Shown one piece after another: positions 23,750 through 32,381 of a DNA stretch of 62,116 bases (position 1 is the stretch's first letter; each line of letters starts with the position of its first letter). Source of the DNA: a virus; IMG/VR virus record IMGVR_UViG_3300035180_002081, positions 1 through 62,116 of that record; one strand, written 5' to 3'. The position numbers were made by a program, and so were the translations under genes. Under the pieces are notes generated by a model that worked only from the letters and a program-made list of their open reading frames with translations, had not been told where the DNA came from and made no database searches.

Positions 23750-24193
23750 ATGACGACGCCGTCTCTCCCGTACTCGCGCCCCACGTCGGACACCTACGGG
23801 CCCGACCTGTCGAACGATGGCCTCGTCACGCGCCCGACGTACGAGCTGGACGCGACGTCGTGGAACCGGGCGAAGGCAGACCTGGCAGCCGCGGCGCTGA
23901 TGGTCCACCTTGTGCGCGCTCGCATCACGAACGCAGGGACCGCAGCGGTTGCCGACGCCACGCCGATCGCGCCCGCGTCGATCACGGCGACGCGCACTGG
24001 CGCAGGGCACGTGCAGGTGACGATGCCGAACGGCCTCGTGCCTCGGTTCGCGTCGTTCAGCTGCCCCGTCGCGAACACGGTCTGCACCTGGAGCTACGCC
24101 ATCACGGGCCAGGTGATCGACGTCTACACCTTCGTCAGCAGCGGCGGCCCGATCGCGCTGACGGACGTGGACTTCGTGATCGAGGTCTCGTGA
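23750..24193 (+). CDS. Baseplate-region protein of unknown role, 147 aa
   Basis: A soluble protein with a helical start (TSWNRAKADLAAAALMVHLVRA) and a beta-sandwich-like rest (ASITATRTGAGHVQVTMPNG, WSYAITGQVIDVYTFVSS). It sits between gp47 and gp48 where Mu has nothing comparable. The last residues overlap the gp48 start (GTGA). No family is recognised. Confidence 0.65.
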   Translation: MTTPSLPYSRPTSDTYGPDLSNDGLVTRPTYELDATSWNRAKADLAAAALMVHLVRARITNAGTAAVADATPIAPASITATRTGAGHVQVTMPNGLVPRFASFSCPVANTVCTWSYAITGQVIDVYTFVSSGGPIALTDVDFVIEVS

Positions 24194-25119
24194 CCGCGCT
24201 GGGCCGGTGGGGCGGCATGCCGTTGCGCATGGGCGGCGGGCGCTCCGACGCGTGCGCCATCTACGAGACGCTCCGCGACTCGATGGGCTCCGCGCACAGC
24301 AAGGACGACTCGACGCTCGCCAACCGGGAGCGGCGCTGCATGGCGCTCGCGATCGCGCGGGCCAAGGCGCACCAGACGCGCGGCGCGATGCAGTCGCTCC
24401 CCGAGACCGCCACCGACTACCTCCCGCGCTGGGAGCGGTGGCTGCAGGTCCCGGTCGACACCACCTCGCCCGCGCACCTCCGCCGCGCCGTCTGCACGGG
24501 GGCGCTCGCAGGCAACCTCCCGCCGACCGAGGACAACATCGCCTCGGCCTGCTCCACTGCGCTCGGCGGCGAGTCGGTGCGCGTGACGACGGGCCGCGTC
24601 CCGGTCGCGCAGATGTGGGCCGCCAGCTTCTTCCGACCAGCGCTCAGCGAGGTACTCGGCGCCGGGCAGCTCCGCGCTGGGCTCCATTACGTCTACGGCG
24701 TGAACGAGGTCCCGATGGACCCGTCGACCGGCTACGACGTGGCGATCTACGTCGACGCGCCACTGTCGATCACGCTTGCGGCGGACGGCTCTGCGATCTC
24801 GGTAGGCGGCTACGGAATCCCGCTGACCTTCCGCTACTACCTGTCGCACGCACCTGGCTCGACGGATGCCTCGTGGGTCGCGGACGGGAACGGCGGGCCG
24901 ATCACCCTCGGTGCGTACCCGACCGAGCGGCCTGATCGGAACCAGCAGCACTACGCGATCATCGTCAGCGACTCGACAGCCGCGAACGACGCGAGCCTCG
25001 CGAAGCTGCACACGGTGCTCGGCCCGATGCTTCCGGCCGAAGCCACCTACGACATCGTTGGCTCGCAACCGTTCGTGCTCGGGCCTGCAGGCTCGCCGCT
25101 CGGGCGCGGAGGACTCTGA
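24190..25119 (+). CDS. Tail protein, DUF2313 (Mu gp48)-like
   Basis: The 309-aa protein has a DUF2313-type middle: LPETATDYLPRWERWLQVPV and HLRRAVCTGALAGNLPPTEDNI, i.e. the family's LP..T..LP.WE..L......RR..V pattern. Before it comes an Ala/Arg helix region and after it a beta-rich C-terminal half (YVYGVNEVPMDPSTGYDVAI, VGGYGIPLTFRYYLSHAPGS). Mu gp48 is a baseplate protein before the fibre. The GTG start overlaps the previous stop. Confidence 0.78.
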   Translation: MTALGRWGGMPLRMGGGRSDACAIYETLRDSMGSAHSKDDSTLANRERRCMALAIARAKAHQTRGAMQSLPETATDYLPRWERWLQVPVDTTSPAHLRRAVCTGALAGNLPPTEDNIASACSTALGGESVRVTTGRVPVAQMWAASFFRPALSEVLGAGQLRAGLHYVYGVNEVPMDPSTGYDVAIYVDAPLSITLAADGSAISVGGYGIPLTFRYYLSHAPGSTDASWVADGNGGPITLGAYPTERPDRNQQHYAIIVSDSTAANDASLAKLHTVLGPMLPAEATYDIVGSQPFVLGPAGSPLGRGGL

Positions 25120-25122
25120 TCG

Positions 25123-26376
25123 ATGGCGACCGGGACCAGCAACCTGAAGTCGGCGCTCGTCGCGGGCTCGACGCTCGCCGCGGAGCAGGTCGACGACCTG
25201 ACGACGCTGCTCGCGCGCGCCGACGACGAGACGATCTACGACCTCTACGACCTCGAGCCGCCGGCAGCCGCCACGGCCACGTTCGTCAACACGGGGTACA
25301 TCCCGCTCCACTCGGGCGCGCTCGTCACCGAGGACGCGTTCTCGCGGCTCGTGTGGATCGCCCCCGCGCGGTGGTGCCGCTCCTCGACGAGCACGACGAC
25401 GCCACGCCGCATCCTGTCGGCGACCGTCGATGCGCTGTCGGCCTTCGCGCTCCCCACGATTGCGCCGGCCGGGAAGTGGCGCATCGAGCTGCTCTACGCG
25501 CAGCTGTCGTACATCGATGCGTCGGAGCCGACGAAGGGCACGCAGGTCACGTACTTCTGGGCGACGTCCCCGGCCGACGCGAACATCGGCTCTCCGGCCA
25601 ACGTCGCAACGCTGCCGGCGAACACGTCGACGACGTGGAACATCCCGGTCCGCTACGTGAAGAACGTGGCGGCCGCGACGCGGACGTACCAATCGGACAT
25701 CCTGTCTCCGACGCCGACCGCGGCCGGCGGGCTCGACGGGCGACTCCGGCGGCGCGCCGGGGCGGGCAGCATCGACGCGCAGCGCAGCTACTCGTCGATC
25801 GCGCAGTCGCTCGCAACGCTGGTCGCCGCGAACACCATCACGTCCACGGTCACCCCGGCGCGCGTGCACAAGGGCGATTCGGACGTCGTGTTCCGCGTCT
25901 TCAAAGTCATCGCAGGATCGACGGGCGGCACGAGCGGCGCCACCGTCGCGATCGACCTCGACGACACGCGCGACTGGCGTAACGCCGACTTCCTGACTCT
26001 CTGGAACGTCCCGTTCTACACGGGGTGGGAGTTCGGCGAAGAGCCCACCACGGTCAACACCGCGGCGTCCCGACAGATGCCGTCACTGTTCACGTCGATT
26101 GCCAACATCAGCGGCGCGCTCTTCATCCAGTTCGGGCAGTCGTTCGAGCCGTGGGGCGGGTCCGGCACGCAGGCCTTCGCCGCGAAGCTCGTCCTCAACG
26201 ACACGCACGGCCTCGCGCAGCTCGTGGGCACTCCGTACCTCGCGGCGGGCGACCACGTCGAACTCGTCGTCGACATGACGACCGGCAAGCTGCAGCTGCA
26301 GCGCACCATCGCCGGAGCGGCAACCGGCGTGCCGATCACCGTCTTTCTCTTCGCCGCATTCCCCAACAGCCGCTGA
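25123..26376 (+). CDS. Tail-fibre-region structural protein, 417 aa
   Basis: An Ala/Thr-rich, beta-dominated protein. A short helical start (LKSALVAGSTLAAEQVDDLTTLL) may be the tail-attachment part; the rest has repeated hydrophobic strands (KWRIELLYAQLSYIDASEPT, STTWNIPVRYVKNVAAATRT, VVFRVFKVIAGSTGGTSG) and a C-terminal domain with WGGSGTQAFAAKLVLN. It follows gp48 and precedes the SGNH-hydrolase protein, the position of fibres. No known fibre motif is recognised. Confidence 0.65.
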   Translation: MATGTSNLKSALVAGSTLAAEQVDDLTTLLARADDETIYDLYDLEPPAAATATFVNTGYIPLHSGALVTEDAFSRLVWIAPARWCRSSTSTTTPRRILSATVDALSAFALPTIAPAGKWRIELLYAQLSYIDASEPTKGTQVTYFWATSPADANIGSPANVATLPANTSTTWNIPVRYVKNVAAATRTYQSDILSPTPTAAGGLDGRLRRRAGAGSIDAQRSYSSIAQSLATLVAANTITSTVTPARVHKGDSDVVFRVFKVIAGSTGGTSGATVAIDLDDTRDWRNADFLTLWNVPFYTGWEFGEEPTTVNTAASRQMPSLFTSIANISGALFIQFGQSFEPWGGSGTQAFAAKLVLNDTHGLAQLVGTPYLAAGDHVELVVDMTTGKLQLQRTIAGAATGVPITVFLFAAFPNSR

Positions 26377-26395
26377 TACGAGAGGAAAAGCACCG

Positions 26396-28198
26396 ATGAG
26401 CATCGAACGCAACGGGCCTTTCCCGGACAACGTACTTGCGGAACACGCGCTTGCGGTTCAGAACGTGCCGAATGCAGGCGCCAAACTCGGGGCCCTCGCC
26501 TCGACCCTCGACGCGTCGGGGCGGGTGACGGCGGCGTCCGACTCGCGCAATACGCCGACGCTGACCGTTCGCCTCGACGGCGACTCGCGATTCGCGGGCG
26601 GCGCGTCGGCGATGGACGACACGACCGACTCCGTGCGAGACGCGTTCTGGTCGGCGATCCGAGCCAAGCGCGGCGGCGTCAGGCTCCTCGGCGAGTCCAT
26701 CTCGGGCCGCTACATCGTCAACAGCGGCACGCCGATCCCGCAGGTTCCGCTGCTCGGCGACTGGCACGTCAGCGCGACGGGCGGCTACACGGTCGCACAG
26801 ATCGACGCTGCTGCGACGGCGAGCGAGGCGGCAAGCGGCGCGGCGGACGTCGTCTGCTTCACGGGCGCCGAGAACGATGCCGCTGCGGGCACGACCGGCG
26901 CCGCGATCCTCGCACTGATCTCGACGTACGTCGCGAATCGCAAAGCCGCAAAGCCGGACGGGATCGTCATCCTCTGCACGCAGATGGTCGACTCCCCCGC
27001 GCTCGCAGGGTACGCGGCGCGCAATGCGATCCTCGCGGTCGTGAACGCGGGGCTCCCAGCGCTCGCCGCGACGTTCAAGGGCGTCTACGTGCTCGACGTC
27101 GCGTCGCTGCTCGGCCTCGCCGACGTGAACAGCAGCGGCAACCACCCGAACGGCGGAGGGTACGCGAAGTGGGGCGCAGCGCTCGCGGCGCTCGTGCTCG
27201 CGAATACCGGGCAGGGCGGGAGCGCGTTCCCTCGCGCCGTGCAGTCTCGCGTTGCGCGCGCGCGGCTCGTGACGGTGACCGAGGGCGCCGACACGGCATA
27301 CGTGCTCGACGACGGGACGAAGGGGATTCTACCACAGCAGGATGCGTCGTTTTCGTTCGGTCGGCTCTACCGGCCCACGACGGCCACGCCCGCATACCAG
27401 CGGGTGGTGATGGCACTCGGGAACAACGCCGGGCTCGCTGGGAACGTCGTGCTTCTGGAGGGGCCTCCCTACGCAGGGTGCAAGCACGCGACGCTTCAAC
27501 TCTACATCAACGGCGTTCTGCGCAGCGTGCACAGCGATTCGATCGTGATCGGCCGCGCACACCTGATCGGGGTGAACGTCGACCGGACGCGCGGCGAGGC
27601 GTCGATCTTCTGCCTGCGCGAGGGCGATGACGGCAAGCCGTGCACCACGCTCGTTTCGCAGGTCTCCGGCGTCGTCACGTGGACGTACACCTTTGGCCGC
27701 GTCACGCTCGCGGGCACCGGGTGCGTAATCAACGGATCGCCCGGCGTCCACGGCGACGCGTGGGTCAACCCGACGGGGCTGGTCACGATCGACCAGATGG
27801 AGGCGTGGTACCACGAAGACGCGCTTCCGGCGGGAGCCGTCCACTACCCGCTGAACGACGGCAGTGGCACTACGCCTGCGCCGGCGCCATCGTTCGCGAG
27901 CTACCCCGCTGGCGCCACCAATGCGTCGTGGTCGGCCGCGGGAGTCGTTCGCGAGCCGTGGCATCGCATCGGGCAGAGCGCGAATACTTCGGGCGCGTTC
28001 GCGGTCAACGGTGCGACTCCAGTGGTGGTCTCGTGCCCCGGCATGTGCGTGGGCGACGAGGCGGGGATCACGCTCACCCGGTCGGTGAACGGCGGCACCG
28101 TCGGCCCCGTGCCGGCCATCGTGTGCGCGGCGGACCAGTTCACCGCAACGGGCACGGCGGCTGACACGTCGACGTACGCGTGGCGCTTCCGCCCGTGA
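26396..28198 (+). CDS. Tail spike/fibre with SGNH (GDSL) hydrolase domain
   Basis: A 600-aa protein. Residues about 55-260 carry SGNH-hydrolase blocks: LTVRLDGDSRFAGG with the nucleophile Ser64, VCFTGAENDAAAG with Asn160, and NSSGNHPNGGGYAKWG with His250. The usual Asp three residues before His is a Ser here. Such enzymes remove O-acetyl or other ester groups from sugars. Residues 260-470 are beta-sandwich-like (TLQLYINGVLRSVHSD) and the last 100 are Ser/Thr/Pro-rich with a beta end. On a phage tail it probably deacetylates surface polysaccharide. A hairpin follows the gene. Confidence 0.75.
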   Translation: MSIERNGPFPDNVLAEHALAVQNVPNAGAKLGALASTLDASGRVTAASDSRNTPTLTVRLDGDSRFAGGASAMDDTTDSVRDAFWSAIRAKRGGVRLLGESISGRYIVNSGTPIPQVPLLGDWHVSATGGYTVAQIDAAATASEAASGAADVVCFTGAENDAAAGTTGAAILALISTYVANRKAAKPDGIVILCTQMVDSPALAGYAARNAILAVVNAGLPALAATFKGVYVLDVASLLGLADVNSSGNHPNGGGYAKWGAALAALVLANTGQGGSAFPRAVQSRVARARLVTVTEGADTAYVLDDGTKGILPQQDASFSFGRLYRPTTATPAYQRVVMALGNNAGLAGNVVLLEGPPYAGCKHATLQLYINGVLRSVHSDSIVIGRAHLIGVNVDRTRGEASIFCLREGDDGKPCTTLVSQVSGVVTWTYTFGRVTLAGTGCVINGSPGVHGDAWVNPTGLVTIDQMEAWYHEDALPAGAVHYPLNDGSGTTPAPAPSFASYPAGATNASWSAAGVVREPWHRIGQSANTSGAFAVNGATPVVVSCPGMCVGDEAGITLTRSVNGGTVGPVPAIVCAADQFTATGTAADTSTYAWRFRP

Positions 28199-28206
28199 CC
28201 CCCTCC

Positions 28207-28237
28207 CGCCTCCCGCGCCGGCGGGGTGGGGGAGGCG
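28207..28237 (+). terminator. GC-rich hairpin after the SGNH gene
   Basis: Arms cgcctccc (28207-28214) and gggaggcg (28230-28237) enclose a 15-base loop, a few bases after the stop at 28198. No T-run follows, so it is a possible factor-dependent terminator or an mRNA-stability element. The remaining 87 bases up to 28325 hold nothing clear. Confidence 0.45.
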
Positions 28238-28324
28238 AGCGACCGAGATGCTGAGACGAGAAACGGCCGCGCCGCGCGCGCCGAATGGCTACTACCGCGA
28301 GCCTCACGCTCGCTTGGGTGATGC

Positions 28325-29350
28325 ATGCCTGTTCCTGTGATTCTCATCGATGGGCTGCAGCCTCCTCCGCTCGGCACGAAAGCAGACGGCACGAAGGCGC
28401 TGAACAGCAACGTCACGATTTCGCTGCAGTCGACGGCGGGGATCGATTCGATCGAGTACCGCCTAGTGACGCCGAGCGGCGCGACGACGGCTTTGGGTAG
28501 TTCCACGCCGTCGCGGCCGTTCACGACGACGCTCGGCCCGTTCGACAAGGCGGGCACGTACCGACTGACGGCGATCGCGAACGCGTCGGCCTCGCAGACG
28601 TCGCAGATCGCGATCACGGTGCTGTCGGCGGTCGCGGGGCTGCGCATCCCCGGAGCGCGCGAGCAGTCGCAGTGGGACCCGGTCAACGGCTGGTTCCCCG
28701 ACATCGAGTCGCTCTACCTGTTCGTCGACGGCATGGGCTACGGGCGCACGCCGGGCTACGCGTCGCTGGTCACTCCACCGCTCGCCTCGACGTTCACCGC
28801 GAACCCGTCGAACGGCGCGGGCGCAGCGCTCGTCGACATCTCGGGCGGCGGGCTGCTGCTCAGCGGCGCGAAGGGCGCCTCCGACGACAGCAAGAGCGCG
28901 GGGTTCTACCGGGCCAAGAGCGGCACGAAGACGCTGACGGTGTGCCTCCGCCAGGCGCTCACCGACACGGGCGGAGTGGCCGGCGCGAACGCCGCGGTGG
29001 GGCTCTACTTCGGCGAATCCGCGACGGGGCGGATCAAGACCTTCCGCAGCTTCGCGGGCGCCCTGCCGACGCAGCTCTTCTTCAACTCGTACACGAACCC
29101 CGCGACTGCGGTCGGCGGCGGTGCGGTGCTGGGCGTCGCGCTCGGCAGCACGTACTGGCTGCGACTCGTCGACGACGGCACGAACATCGTCGGCTCGTAC
29201 TCGATGAACGGGAAGAACTGGACGCAGGCGTGCACCGAAGCGCGCGGCACATTCCTGACCACGACGCCGGGCGGCGACCGAATGGGCCTGTTCGTCTTCG
29301 GTTTCTCGAGTGCGGTGCAGGCCGAGATTCTCAGCTACTCCGAGACCTGA
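28325..29350 (+). CDS. Virion protein with concanavalin-like C-terminal domain
   Basis: A 341-aa protein. Residues 1-100 look like an Ig-like domain (IEYRLVTPSGATTALGSS, LTAIANASASQTSQIAITVL). Residues 110-341 resemble a lectin/LamG-type beta-sandwich with the DUF1349-like piece STYWLRLVDDGTNIVGSYSM followed by NGKNWTQA. Such folds bind carbohydrates. It is the last structural-type gene before the lysis region, so a tail accessory or head decoration that binds cell-surface sugar is plausible. Gene-specific function is unknown. Confidence 0.65.
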   Translation: MPVPVILIDGLQPPPLGTKADGTKALNSNVTISLQSTAGIDSIEYRLVTPSGATTALGSSTPSRPFTTTLGPFDKAGTYRLTAIANASASQTSQIAITVLSAVAGLRIPGAREQSQWDPVNGWFPDIESLYLFVDGMGYGRTPGYASLVTPPLASTFTANPSNGAGAALVDISGGGLLLSGAKGASDDSKSAGFYRAKSGTKTLTVCLRQALTDTGGVAGANAAVGLYFGESATGRIKTFRSFAGALPTQLFFNSYTNPATAVGGGAVLGVALGSTYWLRLVDDGTNIVGSYSMNGKNWTQACTEARGTFLTTTPGGDRMGLFVFGFSSAVQAEILSYSET

Positions 29351-29415
29351 TTCGCGCCACGGCGCGCACGTGACGGCTGCCCCGCGGAGGGCGCGGCCTG
29401 GGAGAGATTCGCCCC

Positions 29416-30057
29416 ATGTCGACCAAGCAGCTCTACTCGCTCTTCGCCGTCCTCGTGCTCGCCGTCTGCGCGATCCCGCAGGCGCAGCCGTACGTGGTCA
29501 CCGTCGCGACCGCGCTCGGGGGACTGACCATGCTGTTCACCGCGCTCGCTGCGCTCCCCGGCAAGGTGGGGGAGTTCTTCGCGAAGGTCGGGCACGACGT
29601 CGATGGCGTGCGCGCGCTGCTGCCGAAGCCTCCGCCCGACAGCGACGAGCCTCCCACCGCGGGGGCCGTCAACACGTCGCGCCTCTTGCTGGCCGGCGCG
29701 GCCGCGATGCTCGCCATGTCTCTCACGACCGGGTGCGGCTCGATGCGCTTCGCTCCCCCGGTATCCGCGGGCGGCGTGCCGGGCGCTGCGATCGAGGTCT
29801 CGACGCCGGAGCGGTGCTCGCAGCTCGACGACCGGCACACGACCTACGGCATCGTCGCGGCTGGCTCGGGTGCGGGCGCGGGCGTTGCTGGCCTCGCCGC
29901 GGGGCTCTCCGCGAATGGCCGGCTGGGCCTCGGCGTCGTCGCGCTCGCCGTCGGCATCGTCTCCGCCGCGACCGCGAAGGGCGCGCAGGACACCGCCGCG
30001 ACGTTCGTTCGCGAGGGCTGCGGCTCGATGGCCGCGCTGCCGAAGGCAGGCAAGTGA
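29416..30057 (+). CDS. Holin-like multi-pass membrane protein
   Basis: The 213-aa protein has two adjacent N-terminal helices (YSLFAVLVLAVCAIPQAQP and VVTVATALGGLTMLFTALAAL), a charged linker, a third helix ending LTTGC near residue 105 and a C-terminal Gly/Ala-rich pair (AAGSGAGAGVAGLAAG, GLGVVALAVGIVSAATAKG). The N-terminal hairpin is holin-like. The internal LTTGC resembles a lipobox but no start codon precedes it suitably, so this is one protein. It heads the lysis genes, which include a GH25 lysozyme. The role as holin is inferred. Confidence 0.55.
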   Translation: MSTKQLYSLFAVLVLAVCAIPQAQPYVVTVATALGGLTMLFTALAALPGKVGEFFAKVGHDVDGVRALLPKPPPDSDEPPTAGAVNTSRLLLAGAAAMLAMSLTTGCGSMRFAPPVSAGGVPGAAIEVSTPERCSQLDDRHTTYGIVAAGSGAGAGVAGLAAGLSANGRLGLGVVALAVGIVSAATAKGAQDTAATFVREGCGSMAALPKAGK

Positions 30058-30374
30058 TGCGCGCGCTAATCCACACCGCCTACGCGCTCGTTCTGGCCGC
30101 AACGCTCGCCGCGGGCGCGACGGTCGGCGTCTCAGCGTGCGCGCCGAAGTGCCAGGGCTGCGGCGTCGCCCACCCCGAGGAGCCCGTCACCGATGCCGAG
30201 GCCGTGACCGCGTGCGCGTCGGCCGGCGCCAAGATGGAGCAGCTCCATTGCCGCGAGGCGCGCCCGGACTACTCGGAGTGGTGCACCTACGAGATCGCCC
30301 ACGGTGTGCCTCTGCGCCCCGTGTGCGTGTCGAAGGTCACCGACTGCTCGCAGGTCGACGGGGTGTGCCGATGA
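30057..30374 (+). CDS. Cys-rich secreted or lipoprotein, 105 aa
   Basis: A signal peptide (MRALIHTAYALVLAATLAAG) ends with GVSAC, a possible lipobox. The mature part has nine cysteines in pairs (CAPKCQGCG, CREARPDYSEWC, CVSKVTDCSQVDGVC), suggesting a disulfide-bonded small domain outside the cytoplasmic membrane. The ATG overlaps the holin-like stop (TGATG) and its stop overlaps the protease start. In a lysis operon it could be an o-spanin-like lipoprotein, but it is longer and more Cys-rich than those known to me. Confidence 0.6.
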   Translation: MRALIHTAYALVLAATLAAGATVGVSACAPKCQGCGVAHPEEPVTDAEAVTACASAGAKMEQLHCREARPDYSEWCTYEIAHGVPLRPVCVSKVTDCSQVDGVCR

Positions 30375-31120
30375 CGAAGTTCGGACATCGCATCTCGGGC
30401 CCCGAGCTGATGGCCGCGGCGTTCGCGCGCTTCCCGGAACGCCCTGCGCTTCTGCTCATGCACGACGGTACGCGCGTCGAGTTGGACGAGCGCACGCCCA
30501 TCAAGGACCAGGGCCAGGCCGGTTCGTGCGTCGCGCACGCGGGCTGCACCTCGATGGAGCACGTCATGGCGGAGCCGACTCCGCTCGCGTGCCTCCAGGC
30601 GTACTACGACTGCCGGCTGCAGTTCGGCGAGCAGTGCGTCGATGAAGGGTCGTGGCCGCATGTTTTCGTGCAGGTCGCGAGCAACATCGGCGTGTGCGCC
30701 GAGGCCGAGTACCCCTACGATCTCACGCAGCTCTTCACGCGCCCGACCGACTACAGCTACCAGCGCGCCTACGATCACCGCGTCCTGACGGGGCAGGCGC
30801 TCGGCATCGAGGGCGACATCGTCGACGACATCGAGCGCCACGTCCGCGCCGACACGAAGCCGTTCGGCGGGTGGCCGGTGGACGACGCGTTCCTCGAGTG
30901 GGTCGGCGACGGCATCTACGACGGGCCGCGCGGTCCGAGCCGCGGCGGGCACTCGATGGCGGTCGCAGGGCTCGAGGTCCGCAGCGACGGCACGCGCGCG
31001 TTCAAGCTGCAGTCCTCGTGGCGCCGCTCGTTCGGCGCGAACGGGTACGTGTGGGTCTCGGAGAAGTTCTTCCGACAGGGCAGCGACTTCGCCGTCTTCA
31101 CGAAGATCGGGGCGCCGTAA
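30371..31120 (+). CDS. Papain-family (C1) cysteine peptidase
   Basis: The 249-aa protein matches papain-type peptidases: oxyanion Gln47 and catalytic Cys53 in KDQGQAGSCVAHAG, catalytic His194 in RGGHSMAVAGLEV, and the end motif LQSSWRRSFGANGYVWVSEKFF, where the usual Asn of NSWG is Ser215. There is no signal peptide or inhibitory propeptide. It lies between a secreted Cys-rich protein and a GH25 lysozyme. Papain-like enzymes in phages are uncommon; this one could cleave peptide crosslinks, process virion proteins or degrade host proteins. Which is unknown. Confidence 0.82.
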   Translation: MTKFGHRISGPELMAAAFARFPERPALLLMHDGTRVELDERTPIKDQGQAGSCVAHAGCTSMEHVMAEPTPLACLQAYYDCRLQFGEQCVDEGSWPHVFVQVASNIGVCAEAEYPYDLTQLFTRPTDYSYQRAYDHRVLTGQALGIEGDIVDDIERHVRADTKPFGGWPVDDAFLEWVGDGIYDGPRGPSRGGHSMAVAGLEVRSDGTRAFKLQSSWRRSFGANGYVWVSEKFFRQGSDFAVFTKIGAP

Positions 31121-31121
31121 C

Positions 31122-31373
31122 GTGGCCCTCGCCTCGTCCGCCGCCTACGCCTGCCAGTTCGTCGCCGAGGCGTCGGACTTGCCGCACCTCGCGCGTTGCC
31201 TGCGGGCACACCGCGACGTCGTAGCCGAGTCGGTGTGCGAGGTGCCCGAGAGCCATCGCGTCCTCTACTCGCTCGACGAGACGCTCGTCTCCAGCGCGGA
31301 GGTGGCCGCGGCCGACCTCGGCGTGCGGATGGAACTCGGGCGCGTGGCGAGCGCGCACAGGTGGCCGGCGTGA
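31122..31373 (+). CDS. Hypothetical protein, 83 aa
   Basis: GTG at 31122 starts just after the peptidase stop, and the end overlaps the lysozyme GTG (GTGA). The protein is soluble with a helical, Ala/Val/Glu-rich body (VAEASDLPHLARCLRAHRDV, LVSSAEVAAADLGVRMEL). No family is recognised. The frame keeps good codon use and tight overlaps on both sides, so it is probably real. Confidence 0.55.
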   Translation: MALASSAAYACQFVAEASDLPHLARCLRAHRDVVAESVCEVPESHRVLYSLDETLVSSAEVAAADLGVRMELGRVASAHRWPA

Positions 31374-32122
31374 CCCCCCCCCGCGACGCCGCAGCCACGC
31401 TCGACCGCCGCATCCAGCCACGATGGCTGCGCGGCTTCGACGTGTCGAAGTTCCAGCTCGAGATCGACTTCGCTGCCGCGCGCGCGGGCGGCATTCGCTT
31501 CGGATGGATCCGCGAGGGCGAGTCGAACTGGTCGACGCCCGACGACAAGTGGTCGCGCAACTGGCCCGCGTGCCACGCGGCGGGCATCCCTTGCGGCCCC
31601 TACCACCCGGTGCACGGTGACGCGCCCGGCGCGGTGCAGGCGCGCATCTTCCGCGACCGCTGCAAGGATTGGGAGCACGGGCTCGCCCTTCGCCCCGCGA
31701 TCGATCTCGAGACGCGCGGCGGCGCGCCGTTGCACGAAGCCGAGGCGATGGCCGAGGAGACGGAGCGCCTCTTCGGAGTCGCGCCGATCCTGTACGTCGG
31801 CCGGTACTTCGCTCGCGAGATCGGGCTGACGCGCAAGTCGCCGCTCGCGCGCCTGCTGCTGTGGCTACCGGCCTACGACACGGATGCGCCGCAGCTCCCC
31901 GACGCGTGGGACCGCTGGCACGTGTGGCAGCTGTCCGGCAACGGCACGGCGCCCGGCGTGTCGACCGCGTGCGACCTGAACGTCGTGCAGTCGGAAGCCG
32001 ACCTCGACGAGATCCTCGACGTCTCGCGACGTGGCCCCGTTGAAGTTCCCCGCGCCGACGCCGTCACCGCGCCGTTGGCTACCAGCCTGCTCGCCGACCC
32101 CGCAAAGGAGCCGACGCCGTGA
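31370..32122 (+). CDS. Endolysin, glycoside hydrolase family 25
   Basis: The 250-aa enzyme has the GH25 lysozyme signature: GFDVSKFQ near residue 26 (first catalytic-site Asp), IRFGWIREGESNW, PCGPYHPVHGD, then the catalytic pair in RPAIDLET (Asp-x-Glu) and DRWHVWQLSGNG near the C-terminal end. It cleaves the MurNAc-GlcNAc bond of peptidoglycan. No signal peptide is visible, so it needs the holin for release. The last 40 residues are a Pro/Ala-rich tail rather than a cell-wall binding domain. The GTG start overlaps the preceding stop. Confidence 0.9.
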   Translation: MTPPRDAAATLDRRIQPRWLRGFDVSKFQLEIDFAAARAGGIRFGWIREGESNWSTPDDKWSRNWPACHAAGIPCGPYHPVHGDAPGAVQARIFRDRCKDWEHGLALRPAIDLETRGGAPLHEAEAMAEETERLFGVAPILYVGRYFAREIGLTRKSPLARLLLWLPAYDTDAPQLPDAWDRWHVWQLSGNGTAPGVSTACDLNVVQSEADLDEILDVSRRGPVEVPRADAVTAPLATSLLADPAKEPTP

Positions 32123-32379
32123 CTCTTCACGATTGGATGTACGTCGTCGTCACGTTCCTCGGATGGGCCGGCGTTCTCGCCGTGATCGTGTTCAAGGGCG
32201 GCGGGATTTCTTCTGAGGTGAAGGCCACGCACGTGCTGGTCTCGGAGATGCGCGCCGACGCAAAGGAGCACGTGCAGATCACCAACGCGCACGGCGAACG
32301 CATCGCCAAGCTCGAAGCCAAGGACGACGTCGCGGACCGCATCGCCGACGCGCTCACCCGCAACAGCCGGGCGGCCTGA
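32119..32379 (+). CDS. Single-pass membrane protein, 86 aa (possible spanin or holin)
   Basis: The N-terminus is one hydrophobic helix (WMYVVVTFLGWAGVLAVIVF), then a charged helical tail (EVKATHVLVSEMRADAKEH, GERIAKLEAKDD) that could form a coiled coil. This N-anchor plus coiled-coil outline fits inner-membrane spanin subunits or class III holins. An aaaggag ribosome site lies inside the lysozyme end, and the GTG start overlaps its stop. Its place directly after the endolysin supports a lysis role. Confidence 0.6.
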   Translation: MTLHDWMYVVVTFLGWAGVLAVIVFKGGGISSEVKATHVLVSEMRADAKEHVQITNAHGERIAKLEAKDDVADRIADALTRNSRAA

Positions 32380-32381
32380 CC

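Noticed and set aside
29680-29730. Separate lipoprotein gene beginning inside the holin-like gene (LTTGC lipobox)
   Set aside because: No ATG, GTG or TTG lies properly before the hydrophobic stretch in this frame, so it is treated as part of one protein.
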